Below, piece after piece: positions 1-12,257 of a stretch of 64,000 nucleotides of DNA. Within the stretch, counting starts at the first letter, position 1, and every line of letters starts with the position of its first letter. The position numbers and the translations under genes were made by a program. The DNA comes from Sciurus carolinensis (Eukaryota > Chordata > Mammalia > Rodentia > Sciuridae): NCBI RefSeq assembly GCF_902686445.1, contig NC_062219.1, positions 107,881,160 to 107,945,159 on the forward strand, in the 5' to 3' direction. The notes beneath the pieces were generated by a model. The model made no database searches, was not told the origin of the DNA, and saw only the letters and a program-made list of their open reading frames with translations.

Positions 1-603
1 TAAGTACGTAAATAAAAATCTGCAATTAGAAAATTATCAGGAAAAAAAACAAGAAGAAATGATACATGACATCAGACTGGGGAAGAACTTTTTTAGTGAG
101 ACCCTCAAAGTTCTGAAAACAAAAGCAAAATAGATAAATGGGCTTCCATCAAACTAAAAACCTTTTCACAGCAATGGAAACAGCCAACAGCAAAGAGACA
201 ACCCAGTAACTGAGAGAAAATTTTTATAAAGTATTCATTTGACAAGTGTTTGATACCCAGAATATATTAGGAAATCAAGAATCTCAATATCAAAAGTATT
301 CCCAAATTTAAATTAAAAATAGGCAAAAGTTCATAATCGACATTTCTTAAAGGAGGATATATCTATTTATATCTATCAATCTATCTATCCAGATATATAT
401 AGATATAGATATAGATATAGATATAGATATAGCTAACAGGTATTTGAAAAAATCGTCAGCATCAGTCCATTTCACTAATCACTGAAGAGATGCAAACCTA
501 GACCTCACTACAGTTAGAATGACTGTTATAAAAGAGACAAGATATGGTGAGTATGTGGAGAAAAAGTAACTCTGTCACACTGTCGGTGGGCTCTAAGTTG
601 ACA
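1..603 (+). repeat. Ancient L1, ORF2 C-terminal remnant
   Basis: The sequence reads as decayed L1 ORF2 in sense: the stretch around 130-240 (aaatgggcttccatc, then ccttttcacagcaatgg) matches the region upstream of the zinc knuckle, and 536-590 resembles the segment coding the C-terminal cysteine region. There is no open frame. The element continues after an LTR insertion at 1,001-1,119 and again at 2,020-2,612. Assignment rests on recall of old mammalian L1 consensus, not a search. Confidence 0.7.
398..432. repeat. ATAGAT hexamer microsatellite
   Basis: About six near-perfect ATAGAT units, preceded by looser TCTA/ATAT repeats from 361. Confidence 0.9.
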
Positions 604-1000
604 TGTCTGTAGCCCATCATGATAAATACCATTTACCTACCAGGTGATCCTGGCATGTTTCCAAACTCTATAGAATGAACATTAACTAAGATAGTAACCT
701 AAGCATTGGGAACAGTTAGTGATGTGGAAATTCTTTCTTAACTGATGTTTGGCATGTTAATGTTTTTTGTGTACTTGTTTTTAGAAAAAACAGGTATAAT
801 CCAGTAGACTACAGCCCACCATTGTCTAATTTAGTATATAAACCCCTTCCTTCTCCTTTAAGGTATGGGGATCTTCCCGTCTTGCGGCTACCCAAGACAT
901 TCCTCTGCCGTTAAGTCCTTAAGTTGTCCTTTGTGCAATTCTGGGTTTATCTCTTTTCTTTGGTCTCGTAGCACCCTGAACTCTGATGCCAGTTCTCACA
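604..1000 (+). repeat. Probable solo LTR of an endogenous retrovirus
   Basis: The segment interrupts an ancient L1 and has LTR-like ends (starts tgtctg, ends ctcaca). It holds a TATA-like box at about 835-842 and a pyrimidine-rich downstream half. No internal retroviral genes adjoin it, so it would be a solo LTR. I could not find matching flanking duplications (ttgaca on the left, gaatgg on the right), so the boundaries are uncertain. It differs from the MaLR LTRs elsewhere in the window. Confidence 0.45.
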
Positions 1001-1119
1001 GAATGGATTTTTCCAAAACACTGGGAATAAATTAAAGAGCCATCATGAAAACTGTATGAGGTTTCCTCAAAAAATTAAAAATAAAACTAGCAGATGATCC
1101 AACAATTCTCTTCATGAGT
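1001..1119 (+). repeat. Ancient L1, continued between LTRs
   Basis: The stretch agccatcatgaaaactgt followed by tttcctcaaaaaattaaaa is the conserved L1 ORF2 segment that follows the cysteine region. It continues the remnant at 1-603. Confidence 0.7.
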
Positions 1120-1540
1120 TGTTATGGTTGGGCTATGACATGTCCCCCTAAATTCCTCTGTTAATGTAGGAATGTTTTGAGGTGAAATTATTGGATTGTA
1201 AGAGGTTTAACCTAATCATCCTGATAATAATTTGAATAGACTGAGTGGTAACTGCAGGTCGGTAGGGTATATCTGGAAGAGGTGGGTTACTGGGGGTGTG
1301 CACTGGAAGCAGTCACCTTCCCTGACCCCTCCCCCACTCTCTGCTTCCTGGCCCACCATGAATGAAGCAGCACTTCTTTGCCATGCCTTGGACCGTGACA
1401 TGCTCTCTCATCTAGGGTCCAGAGCAATGGAGTAATCCTACCGTGGACTGAACCTCTGATACCATGAACCAAAATAAACCTTTTCTCTTCTAAGTTGTTC
1501 TTATCAGGTATTCTTATCAGTGCATTGAAAAGACATTAAA
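1120..1540 (+). repeat. ERVL-MaLR LTR, sense
   Basis: It begins tgttatggttgggctatgac and ends with the MaLR-type tail: ccatgaacc, aaaataaacc, then tcttatcaggtattcttatc. These are the start and polyadenylation end of MST/MLT1-class LTRs. It is alignable to the LTR at 55,572 and, in reverse complement, to those at 1,563, 11,604, 42,886 and 57,994. No coding capacity. Confidence 0.75.
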
Positions 1541-1562
1541 ATTTCTATATTTATTGTGACAC

Positions 1563-2019
1563 TGTTTTAATCAGCTTTTTTGCGGCTATGACTAAAAGAT
1601 CTGACAAGAACAATTTTGGGGGAATAAAAGTTTATTTGGCGCTCTTATGCTTTCGGAGGTCTCAGTCCATAGGCAGCCTGCTCCATTCCTCATGGCTCAC
1701 AGTGATGCAAAACATCATGGCAGAAGAGTGTGGTGCAGGAAAGTAACTGGGAACCTGTCTCCAGAAGTCAGAGAGCGAGGGAGAGTGAGAGAGATACTCC
1801 ATTGGCCAGATAAAAAATATGTACCCGAAAGGCACACCCCAAATGACTCTCCTCCTCCAGTCATACTCTACAAGCCTGTAGTTAACACTCAGTTAATTTC
1901 TGTAAGGAGTTTAATTCAGATTGAGTTAAGGCTTTCATAACCAATCATTTTATCTTAAACCTTCTTGCATTATCTCACAGAGAAACTTCTGGGGGACATC
2001 GAATATCTAAACCATAAAA
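1563..2019 (-). repeat. ERVL-MaLR LTR, antisense, inside ancient L1
   Basis: It reads tgttttaatcagc at the plus-strand start and ends ctaaaccataaaa, the mirror image of the LTR at 55,572. The flanks gacac (1,558-1,562) and ggcac (2,020-2,024) fit a 5-bp duplication with one mismatch, as expected of ERVL-class integration. The ancient L1 resumes directly after it. Confidence 0.75.
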
Positions 2020-2612
2020 GGCACCATTCATAATAGTGAAGGTACAGAATCAATATTTGTTCATCATTGAATGAAGGGATAAATAAAATATGGCATACAC
2101 ACACAAACATACACATACAATGAAATAATATTTAACCATAAAAATATGAAATTTTGTTATTTGCTACAATATGGATAGTACCAGGCAACATGTTTAGAGA
2201 AATAAGCTGGACACCAAAGACAAGTGCCACATGATATAATTCAAAGAAAGAATCTAAAAAACCTCTTGGTCAAATGAGTAGAAAATAGAACAGTTATTAC
2301 CAGAGACTAGAGAGTAGAGGAGGGAGAGGGAGATGAGGAGAAATTATGCATGGATATAAATTTAAAATTAGGGAGAATAAATTCTCCTGTTCTCTTACAT
2401 AGTATAGTAGCCACAGTTAGCAATAATGTATGTTGTAAAACAACTAGAAAACAGGATATCAAATGATCTCACTACAAATAAATAATTCATATTTGAATAA
2501 TAGATATGTTAATTACCATGGTTTTATCATTGTGTAATATATACATGTATCAATGTACGACATTGTGCCCCATAAATATTCTTAATTACCTATGTCAATT
2601 AAAATTATATGG
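2020..2612 (+). repeat. Ancient L1, ORF2 end and 3' UTR
   Basis: It starts with the segment equivalent to the cattcataatag motif, then the gaatgaagggataaata stretch, the tattactcagcc equivalent (decayed to aatatttaaccataa) and an old-type 3' UTR ending near ataaatattcttaattacc. This completes the L1 that begins before the window start. Confidence 0.7.
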
Positions 2613-2996
2613 TGTTATGTTGGTTAGCTTTCTGTTACTGACACAAAATATCTAAGATAAACAACTGAAAAGAAGAAAGGTTTATTTGGGTTTATAGTTC
2701 GGGGGGTTTAAGTTCATAGTTGGTAGACATCCCTACTTTTTGTTTTGTGATGAGGCAGCACATTTTCTGGTGGAAGCATTTGATGGAGCTAAGCCATTCA
2801 TCTCATGGCCCGAAATGAAAGAGAAAGAAGATTGAGGTCCCACATTTACTTTCAGGGCACACCCTCAAAGATCTCAAACTTCCAATTAGATCAGATTTCT
2901 TGAAGGTTTTATCAACTCCCAACAGCACCAAGCTGGGTAATAGGCCATTAAAATACATGTGCCTTTTGGGGATATTTAAAATTCAAACTATAACAG
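2613..2996 (-). repeat. MaLR-like LTR, antisense
   Basis: It opens ttagctttctgttactgaca, contains gaaaggtttatttgggttta, and closes caaactataacag. This layout matches the LTRs at 36,601 and 62,486 and is a more diverged relative of the 1,563 LTR. Confidence 0.6.
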
Positions 2997-4484
2997 GTGT
3001 GTTTGATAGTTCATATTTCTTTACCACCATGTTTTTTGAGGTAATAAAGGCATATATAATTTTATCTTTACTACTCTTTACATCTATGGAAGACAACTAC
3101 AAGCTTTTACAAAAACTTTCAATAATTTTATTACTTTCAATACAAACTTCTTTTTATTGTTCTATCAAGTTTAAAAAGGATCTACTGATTATATACTATT
3201 AAAAGTGAGAAATTGAGTAAAGTTGAAAAATCACTTGTCATCATTCAAATGTTTAGTTATATTTAACTTGTCTTAATAGCTTCCATTTTAAATTTAAAAA
3301 TCCCTGAAAAATATATAGTTCATTATTAGTCAACTTTAAAGAATATCAAACCACTTATACAATAAATATGAGAAAATTGGGACCTAAACTTTTCCCTAAC
3401 CTTCTTATTTATATCAGACATAGCATTACTTTTAAAAATAAAATATAATAACATTCTTACTTCATTCTATACATAAAATGAAAATGTCTGACTTCATTTT
3501 ATATTGCTTTTAAAATATGAAAACTATTAATAATAACTATGAGATTTTAATTATGAAAATATTTTCATTGCAGAGTGAATAATTATATTTGTAGATATGC
3601 AGATTGGTGCTTGAGACAAGAAAAATATTTTTTATGTTTTAAATCTCTTTTATTTGAGAATATTTTCTACATCAAAAACAACACCATTTAAATTTCTTGC
3701 ATGATATGAAGTGATTAAAATCATGCCATGCTTTTTTTTTTTTTCTTACTCTTGCTCCATATTTGAACCAGATATTTTTAATTGAATATTTCTTTTCTCT
3801 GGAGGTTTGTTTTTACCTTCTCTATCTTACTTTAGTTTTTTGATAAGTGAAGAATATGCCTCAATTTTATTATTCTCATCCAGTTTCTTAACAACATCAT
3901 AAAACAGGGACCATCCTCTAACTTCTTAAAAACATTCTAAGTAATGTTGCCCTTGTGATTTTTGGAGACTATAATGGAGGCACATCTTGAAGTTCCCTAG
4001 TGGGTTCAATGAAGTGACATTCAGGCACTGCTATGTCTTTCCAAGGACTTAAGAAAAGACTCCCTGGCCACATTCTTAGATTTTGTCTTTGCTATGATGT
4101 TCTTTCTTAATTCGAGAATTTTGAAGAGACAGAGAAGGAGAATGATTTATTTTTATACCCAGTAAGTTCTATCTACTTTATGTGTCCTATAACATTGTAA
4201 TGAAAGCTGAACAACTCTATTTTTAGCTACTCTCTGTTCTCATTTTTTCAGTCATTGAGAAAATACCAGAAGATGTATTCTGAATTCCTCCTAAAAATCT
4301 AAAATATTCATCAGTTTAGTAGTACAGTTTTTGTTTTCCATGTTATTGCAAATGAGTAAACTTCCCATCACTATAGAACAAGGGCTCCCCTTCCTCTGCA
4401 TTTTTCTATTTTACATATTAAACACATTATTTTAAGACTTCCTTGATAGATTTTCTCAAAGCTATCTGACTTATAATAATCATT
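2997..4484. other. AT-rich sequence, nothing recognised
   Basis: No gene, tRNA-like structure or repeat that I can name. It is rich in A/T runs, including a T13 tract near 3,731. The open frames are short and have no protein-like composition. Confidence 0.5.
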
Positions 4485-4845
4485 TTGATACTACTTTAGT
4501 CTATTTGGGCTGCTGTAAGAAAACACAAGGTGTGCAGCTTATTATCAAAAGAGATTTTTTAAATAGTTTTTGAGGCTGAGAAGTATGATTTTTCAAGATT
4601 TGGGGTCTGGTAAGTGTCAGTTTCCTGGTTCACAGATAGTGCTGTGTACCTGGGACCTCACATGACAGAAGGGACAAGGGATCTGCATCAGGCTAGAGCA
4701 ATAATCTCAATGATGAGGTTTCTGTCCTCCTAATCTAATGATATCCCCAAAACCCCACGACCTAGTGCCATCATCTAAACATATGAATTGGAGGAAGAAT
4801 ACAAACATCCAGATCATGGAAATGGCCCTTTAGACCTTCACTAAC
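4485..4845 (-). repeat. MLT1/MST-like LTR remnant, antisense
   Basis: The opening tttagtctatttgggctgct and the later tttcctggttcacagatag match the antisense form of an old MaLR-class LTR. It is heavily decayed. Confidence 0.5.
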
Positions 4846-5158
4846 ATTATCCTTTTTCCAGCTTCTGCCTGTCATGTACTCCCCAAATGGATCATTTCAA
4901 GTTTTGTTACTATAGTAGCATACTTCCATATACCAACATCTGATTCTCTCACTTTGGCTACATTAACTATTTCAAAACATTGCAAAACAGTATGAACACT
5001 TATTATACTATCACTCTGGTGATTAAGAATTTGGACAGAGCTTGGTAGTGATGGTTTTTCTCTGCCTTCCATTATCTCTGACCTAAGGTGGCAGACTGTA
5101 AGGTCAAAGGTTAGAATCTTTTGAAGTTTCAATCATGTGTAGTAATTAATGGTCTCTC

Positions 5159-5361
5159 TTTTTTTTTTTTTCCTAAATGTAGTTCTAGGTATTGAACACA
5201 GGGATGCTCTAACACTGAGCTACATCTCCTGCACTTTTATTTGTTATTTTTTTAAAACATGGTCTTGAGAAGTTGCCAAAACTGGCTTTGATTTTGCAGT
5301 CCTCCTGGCTCAACCTCTCAAATTGCTGGGATTACAGGTGTGCACCACTGGCTCCAGCCAG
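5159..5361 (-). repeat. ID-B1 composite SINE, antisense
   Basis: It starts with a T-run (antisense A-tail), then the ID-like part (ctaggtattgaacacaggga, gagctacatctcctgcac), then the 7SL-like B1 part ending gctgggattacaggtgtgca. This is the ID-B1 dimer layout of sciurid and glirid rodents. It is old and diverged. Confidence 0.8.
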
Positions 5362-5446
5362 TTATCCTTTGAATGGGGCCCTGAGTCCTATTCACATGGG
5401 TCATTTTGTGCTCTCATAGCATCATGGTCAACCTCTAAAGATCAGA

Positions 5447-5450
<4 letters not shown>

Positions 5451-5498
<48 letters not shown>
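5451..5498. repeat. (GA)n microsatellite
   Basis: About 24 uninterrupted GA units, flanked by imperfect GA-rich sequence. Confidence 0.97.
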
Positions 5499-5502
<4 letters not shown>

Positions 5503-5876
5503 AAGAGAGACTGAGTAGACACAATCTGAAGTCCTATCACACTTCAGGGTCTAGCTTTATACATTAGATGGAGTCACTTCAGTTACATAATAATACCAGA
5601 GGCAGTTACACACTCCAGACGCAGAGGAGAAATCAATCACATCTACTGCAGGAGACTGGCAAAGATCTAGAAAAGAACGAGGGATTAGAAATAGCTTTCT
5701 TTGGAAAATAAAGTCTGGGATACTTGATTTGACCCTGTTTTCCTCTATGAGAAGGGCAGTGAGACCAAGTAGTAAAAATGTGTATTCCACTAGAGGAGCT
5801 TCAAATGGCCCCGCCTTTGCAAATGCTCTCGACCTCTCCTGTAGCCTATGGCACTTTATACCTTCTAAAACCGTCC

Positions 5877-5892
5877 TGTGTGTGTGTGTGTG

Positions 5893-5929
<37 letters not shown>
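5877..5929. repeat. (TG)n microsatellite
   Basis: About 26 TG units with a single CA interruption near 5,893. Confidence 0.97.
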
Positions 5930-5931
<2 letters not shown>

Positions 5932-6865
5932 TTCTATAATTTTTCTGTTTCCTCTTCCTTCTCTTGCCCTAAGCAGCAAACAGCCTGCCACAGATAACTA
6001 GAAATGATCATTAGGAGGATGGATTAGGTTTTATTTTGTATTCAGCCCAAAGTCAAATTCAAATAGAAGCTGACACTAAATCAACAAGAAAAGCGGAGCT
6101 GGGACATCTCCCTTGGAGAGTGCTGACTCATGCCCTCCTCACATCAGAGCATGTATCACAGCAAAAGTTCTGATGGAGACAGATGAAATTAAACTACGTG
6201 CTAATGGGCCTTTTTGGACTTTTGTTTTCTCTAGTTCAGCATCATTTCATGGCTGAAGCAGCAGGCAATATTACATAAAAAAGTATACATATTTTAAATC
6301 ATAATACAAGTGAATATGGCATTTTAAAAATTTTATTGCTAAATCTTTAATGAAAATGAGAATATAACTTGTATAATTAAGAGAAGAAATATTTTTAACA
6401 GTTATTTTAATAAGACAGACAGTGATTGGGTCACATCCTACACCCTAGAAGGAGAAAAATTAATATATCATCAACTAAACAGTTATTTTTATTACACTAA
6501 TATTATGTTTAAGTCATATGTTTCATGTAGCTTTTCATACTACACAAAATATGAATAATATAATGAAGTTTAATAGTAGAACTATATGAAGATTTAAGGC
6601 AACTTCCTAAATACCATGAAACTAGTGACTAAAAAAGATATATTGATTCAAAGAGTAAATATTGCCCTTTATGTGCTGGGCACATTTAAAAATTTTAAAT
6701 ATATTACTTGTAATAGACAAAATGTGCAAATAATTTAAAAGCAAGCATCCATTTGTTGAACTTCAATGCAAGCATTAAACTTGGCAATTTTGTGTCCAAA
6801 AGGGACATGTTTTGTCCTTTAGACTTTTTAAAAAATTTACTTTGGTAGTAAGAATATTAAAATAA

Positions 6866-6990
6866 AATATGAATGGTATGAATCCACCTCGTGCACAACC
6901 ACAGAAATAAAATGATGTACCCCATTTGTATACAATGAATCAAAATGCAGTCTGTAAAAATTTTAAAAAAATAAACAAAAAGTAAAAAAA
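6866..6990 (+). repeat. L1 3' end fragment
   Basis: It carries the tail hallmark shared with copies at 20,409 and 36,405: acaaccacagaaataaaatg, then atttgtatacaatgaat, then an A-rich end. Very short 5'-truncated copy. Confidence 0.7.
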
Positions 6991-7131
6991 TCAAAAACAT
7001 TAATATGTAAAGAGATTTTAAGAAAATACTAAATATTTAGCCCCAAATACTAAATATTATAAGTTCCTAAGTCAAGTATGTATAAGAGATCAGTGCAGAC
7101 TAGAATATTTAGAAAAGGAAAGAATTATTTA

Positions 7132-8929
7132 CTTTTTAAAATGTTTTTATTACTACATATGGTTATATGTAATAGTGGAGTTCAACCTGACATAATCACA
7201 CATGCATGGAATATAATTTGCTACCTTTTGGTCCCTGGGTATCCTGTTTCCCTCCCTCCCTTCTTCTCCGATTCTCCTTTGTCTACTCTACTGGTCTTGC
7301 TTCTATTTATTTATTGTTTTCTAATTGGTGCTTTAGAAATATACATATAGATGAAATTCACTGTGATATATTCATATATACCCACAGCATAATTTGGTCA
7401 CTTTCATTCTGCAGTTCCTCCCTTCTTCCATCCCTCCTCCTTATGCTCCATTCTTTTCCTCTACTCCACTGATTATGTTTTATTTTCATGGGATTCCCCC
7501 TCTCCACACCCCTCCCCCGCTTATTTTACTCTAGCTTCCCCATATGAGAAAAGCATTAGACTTTCTGAGTCTATCTTATTTCACTTGTCAAGATATGTTA
7601 TTTTGCTCTTCCATTCCTTAACCAGCATTCTTCGTTATAACTGAGAAAAATTCCACAATTTCTTTATTCATTTATCTGTTGATGCATACCAGAGATGGTT
7701 CCATAACTTGACTACTGTGAATTGCACTACCATAAACATTGATGTGCCTATAGTGTGTTAATTTTTGTTCTTTTGTACAAACAGAGAGGAGTGGGATAGA
7801 TGAGCCATTTGATAGTTCTATTCCTGATTTTTTTTGAAGACAGTTCCACTAACAATGTATGAGTGCACATTTTTGCCAACATTATTGCCAACTTATTGCC
7901 TTATCATTTGTATTTCAATGATGCTGTTCTAACTGGAATGAGATAAAATCTCAATGTAGTTTCAATTTGCATTTCCCTGATTGCTAAGGATGTTGAATTT
8001 TTTTTCATATATTTGTTGGCCATTTGTTTTCTTCTTTTGAGAAATGTCTTTTTAGTTCTTTGACCCACTTAATAAGAGGGTTTTTAGGGAATTTTGGTGT
8101 TAAGTTTTTTGAGTTCTGTATACAATCTGGATATAAATCCTTTGGCAGAAGAGCAGGTAGCAAAGATTTTCTTCCATTCTCTAGACTGTCTCTTCACACT
8201 CTCAATCATTTTCTTTGACATGCAGAAGCTTTTTAATTTGATAGCATCCCAATTATGGAGTCTTGATTTCATTTCTTGAGCTTCAGGAGTCTTGTGCCAA
8301 CATATTGGTTCCTGTGCTGTTACATTCCAGTGTAGAGCCTATATTGTTTTCTAGCAGTTGCAATGTTTCTGATCTAATTCCTAAATCTTGAATCCACTTT
8401 GAGTTGACTTTTGTTTAGGGTAAAAGATAGGGATCTAGTTTCATTCTTTGACATATGGATATCCAGTTTTCTTAGGACTATTTGTTTAAAAGACGACCTT
8501 TTCTCCAACATATGTTTTTGGTACTTTGTTGAACATCTATGACTGTATCTATGTGGGGTTTTCCCTGTGTTTTCTACTCTATTCTATTGATCTTCATGCC
8601 TGTTTTGATGCCAATACCATGCTGGTTTTATTGCTATAGTTCTGTAGTATAATTTGAGAGCAGACATTGAGATGTATGCAGAATTTTTCTTCTTGTTCAG
8701 AATCGTTTTGGTTATTCTGGGTCTTTTATTCTTACAAATAAATCTTAGGACTGTTGCTTCTAATTCTGTGTATGTCATTGATATTTTGTTGGGGATTGCA
8801 TTGAGTCTGTACAGCATTTTTGTTAGTATGGTCATTTTGACAATATTCATATTGCCTATCCAAGAACAAGGGAGGTTTTTCCATCTTCTTAGGTCTTCTT
8901 CAATTTCTTTCTTTATTGTTGTACAGTAA
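7132..8929 (-). mobile_element. 5'-truncated, middle-aged L1, antisense
   Basis: The 3' UTR lies at about 7,132-7,600. From there to 8,929 the minus strand encodes decayed ORF2: fragments such as LPCSWIG, AWYWHQN and KSFCMSKK align with the same places in the young L1 copies. Many stops and shifts break the frame. The 3' UTR differs from that of the young copies and lacks the TTAGGG-like tract. Similar sequences outside each end (ttagaaaaggaaagaa at 7,109, ttagaaaaagagggaa at 8,940) may be a diverged target duplication. Confidence 0.85.
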
Positions 8930-9234
8930 AAACCAGGCCTTAGAAAAAGAGGGAAGAGACTTCTGGAAAAGTGAGAGAACAAAGCATAAATACGACCACT
9001 GAAATGGGGAGGAAATTTCCATATGAATAAATGAATAAGTATCTCTTAAAGCAGCACAGTAGCAGCCTGCTGGGTAGCAAACTATGGAAACAAGGGACTT
9101 CAGGGTTCTGTGACTGCTTCTGTCTCCACTTTCATACACTGCTTTTTCCCACTATGCAATGAGGGCAACCACACTGTCCCACTGTAAGCATCACTTAAAC
9201 TTAAAAAATTACAATATTTAGAAACACTACCCAA
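8930..9234. other. Intergenic DNA, nothing recognised
   Basis: Short spacer between the L1 and the B1-like SINE. No feature seen. Confidence 0.4.
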
Positions 9235-9372
9235 ATTCCAATGCCACACCTGTAATCCCAGTTCCTCAGGAGGCCAAGGCAGAAGGATCACAAGTTCAAA
9301 GTCAGCCTTAGGAACTTAGCAAGACCTAGAATGCAAACCACAAAAGGTCAGTGAGCTCCAGTGCCCAAAAGT
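9235..9372 (+). repeat. B1-type SINE, diverged
   Basis: cacacctgtaatcccagttc, aggaggccaaggcagaagga, acttagcaagacct and the trailing ctccagtgccc follow the order of a B1 element with an ID-like tail. Confidence 0.75.
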
Positions 9373-11185
9373 AAAGTCAAAACAAGTCCTTTTTACCTGA
9401 CAAGTTTATTGTGTATGGTGTGTGTGTTCACATGCAGATATGTGTGTGCATGTGTGTGTATATCAAATAATTCAAAAGGGCAAGAATACAGGAAAGTATT
9501 CTGTCAACTTGGCAAATTCATAGTCCTCTAAATGAGACCTGAGTTTTCTCCCTATTAGATTTCTATCAGTTTGTACTGCTTAAATAATACCTTAAGGTAC
9601 ATGACTTTAAAATGTACTTTAGCATATTCACATTTTATAACTCTCAGAAATACTTGGGTTCTAATTCAAATGTTATTTATTCTTGAAGCTGAATAAGAAT
9701 TCAGGATTTAGGTCCAAGAATTGGGTTATAATTGAAAAAAAAATATTTTTTATTTGCAGTAAATTTTAAGGTAAATTCTCCCAATTCTATATTACTCTGT
9801 ACAAATCCACTTAATGTAAACAAAACAAAATTGAATGAGATCTTTGGAAATATCCAACTCATAATTTTTTTCCACTGAGCTTCATTACTTTAGAAACACT
9901 ACCCAAGTATGAGATATAGCTAGAGGATTTTTAGGTAAGCAAAGAACTTTGGTTTCTTTTTTTACTGTTCTTATCTGGTAGGTTTCTTCCTTAGCTTTCT
10001 CAGGAACAAACAGAAAGCCTTCTCTCTTTGAATCTTAATTCCATGCTGTAGGCAATTTGACTCATCAATAATTATACTAAATTTCCTTCAGAAGAATCAA
10101 GCCCAGCAATTGTCCTGATAACAAACTATCCCCAAAATAGTTTTAAAGAAAATCTGTTCTTCTGTAGCAGGGCTCTATGTCTTAGTTACCAGCTTAAAGC
10201 TACTGGGAAGGACACTGACTCAGTTCATCAGCATATACACCAGACAAACACAAACATGGCACCTTTCTGTCTTTTCTCTCTTTTCCTGGTAGCTGTTCCT
10301 TGCTAACAGAAAGACTATACTACAATTTTTTCATCATAAATTCTGGTATTTCTATGGATAATAGCTGGGTGTGACACTATCTCCTCTTTGGTCATTCAGA
10401 ACATTGTGGAACAAATATGTCTTTAACAGATAAGGATTTTGAATTTTACTGTCACATGCAAAGGCATAAATGCCTGTAACACAGTGAACTAAGCATTCAT
10501 AACTGGGGAAATAAAAAGTAAGTGAAAACCAAAAGCTGGAGAAAGAATTAACACAATATCATAACAATAAAATGCAAATTTTTTAGGCTCTCAGATAATT
10601 GGTTTTGAAATCCCACAGAGGCCCATTAATGGGTGTGTTTATGTTTATAAAAATATAGCAGATGGCTGGTAACATACAGTATTTGTTAAATTTTTAAAAC
10701 ATTTTGAAAATAACAGGAGACTAATGTTTCTCCTAACCATTCATGTCCTTTCATTTTCCATCTCTTACAGAATCTGTTAACTCACTACCATTATTGGCTC
10801 TGTATGTGCTTAACAAGCTTATTTCTGTTCTCTTCTTGTGCTGGTAACTTTACTAAATGTATTCATATGGTCCCAGTGCATTATGTGCCAACTGAAGCGG
10901 TCAAGCAATACCTGGATACCTTAGGAAAATAGGTCTCACAGCTAGTGAGGAACTCAACAGAGGTGAAATCTGATTCACAGGGCAGATTTTTTTTTTTAAC
11001 AGAGAGAAGGGTCAGGAAATCAACCTGAGTTCTCAATCAACTATAACAATGGTTCTGTGAGTAGTATGTCTCTAGAGATGAATCTGTGACACTTTAGACT
11101 GTGTCCTAAAAGAGTTTTTCAAAACCCTAGGAGAAATCTGCCTGTGGCCACAATGCTTATAAAAAATTAATCAGAGAAATAAAAG
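9373..11185. other. Intergenic DNA, possible weak MIR
   Basis: A short stretch at about 10,925-10,985 (caggtctcacagctagtgag-like order) could be an antisense MIR relic. A degenerate TG-rich patch lies at 9,414-9,462. I recognise nothing else. Confidence 0.4.
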
Positions 11186-11582
11186 TTGGGCAATATCATA
11201 AAAATAATGAAGTTATGTCATTTGTTGGTAAATGGAACTGGAGAATATCGTGCTAGACTCAGAAAGTCAAAGATAAAATGTTTTCTCTGATTTGAAGAAA
11301 CTATAGAGAAAGAAGGATCAGATCTCACAAAATAAATCAGATCTCACAAAATAAATCAGATCTCACAAAAATATTGGGGAAACCCATAAAATAGAGGAAG
11401 GGAATCTGAGAGGGATGAGGGGAGGAAAAGCAGGGACACTGGGGAATGATTGAACACATTATGTTATGTGCATGAAGAAATATGTCATAATGTATCCCAC
11501 TATAATGTATAATTTTAATGCATTCATAAAAGTCATAAAAAGTATTAAATTAATGCAACAAAGTGAAAAAAAAAAAAAAAAC
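11186..11582 (+). repeat. L1 3' UTR and tail, sense
   Basis: It begins at the ORF2 end equivalent (gaagttatgtcatttg, then tggagaatatcgtgctaga), runs through a purine-rich 3' UTR (gaggaagggaatctgag) and ends in an A15 tract near 11,566. It is an older subfamily than the three young copies. Confidence 0.8.
11319..11375. repeat. Triplicated 19-bp unit inside an L1 3' UTR
   Basis: The unit cagatctcacaaaataaat starts at 11,319, 11,338 and 11,357, with exact 19-bp spacing. The first two copies are identical and the third drifts in its last few bases. Confidence 0.95.
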
Positions 11583-11603
11583 CAAGAAGAGTAGAAACAC
11601 TTT

Positions 11604-12030
11604 TTTAGTCAGTTTTTTCATTGCTGTGACTAAAAGACCTGACAAGAGAAATTTTAGAAGAGGAAAAGTTTATTTGAGGGCTCACAGTTTTAGGTGTCCA
11701 TCCATAGACATCTGGCTCCATTCCTTTGGTGTCACAGTGATGTCTGAACATCATGGCAGGAGAGTATGACAGAGGGAAGTAACTTACTTGATGATCAAGA
11801 AGAAAAGAGAGAGACTCTGCTTGCCAGATATAAAATATATACCCCAAAGGCACACCCCCAATGACTCACCTCCTCCTGCCACACTCTACCGACCTTCATT
11901 ACCACTCAGTTACTCCCATCATAGGACTAATTCACTGATTAAGACTCTCATAACCCAATCATTTCTCCTCTAAACCTTGCATTGTCTTACACGTGAGTTT
12001 TTGTAGACACCTCACATCTAAACTATAACA
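11604..12030 (-). repeat. ERVL-MaLR LTR, antisense
   Basis: It has the same order as the 57,994 LTR: agtcag at the start, tgactaaaagacctgacaag, ggaaaagtttatttgag, atcatggcagg, and ctaaactataaca at the end. Non-coding. Confidence 0.8.
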
Positions 12031-12257
12031 ATCATCAATTACCATGTCTAATCAGTGGGAACAAACAGAAAATCAATTAGGAATAAACCTAATAAAGCCT
12101 TCAGAAATATTCATACTTGGCATTTCCACTCAATGTCACTAAATTAGGACCAATGCTTTGAAGGATTTAACTGTTTTCTTCTCCAAAGAAGACAGTCATA
12201 ACAAGCACCCTGTGAAGCCAGTAAGTTATCTATGAACTTCAGTTGTCCTGAATTTCA

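Larger units (their letters stand above)
5362..6865. other. Intergenic DNA with two microsatellites
   Basis: Apart from the AG and TG tracts listed separately, I see no recognisable element. The longer open frames here run through the dinucleotide repeats and are artefacts of them. Confidence 0.5.

Noticed and set aside
5557..5991. 144-codon minus-strand frame as a gene
   Set aside because: The frame runs through the TG repeat (histidine/threonine alternation) and has no family signature.
11319..11375. CRISPR-like array of three repeats
   Set aside because: Units are directly adjacent with no spacers and lie in an L1 3' UTR of a mammalian genome.
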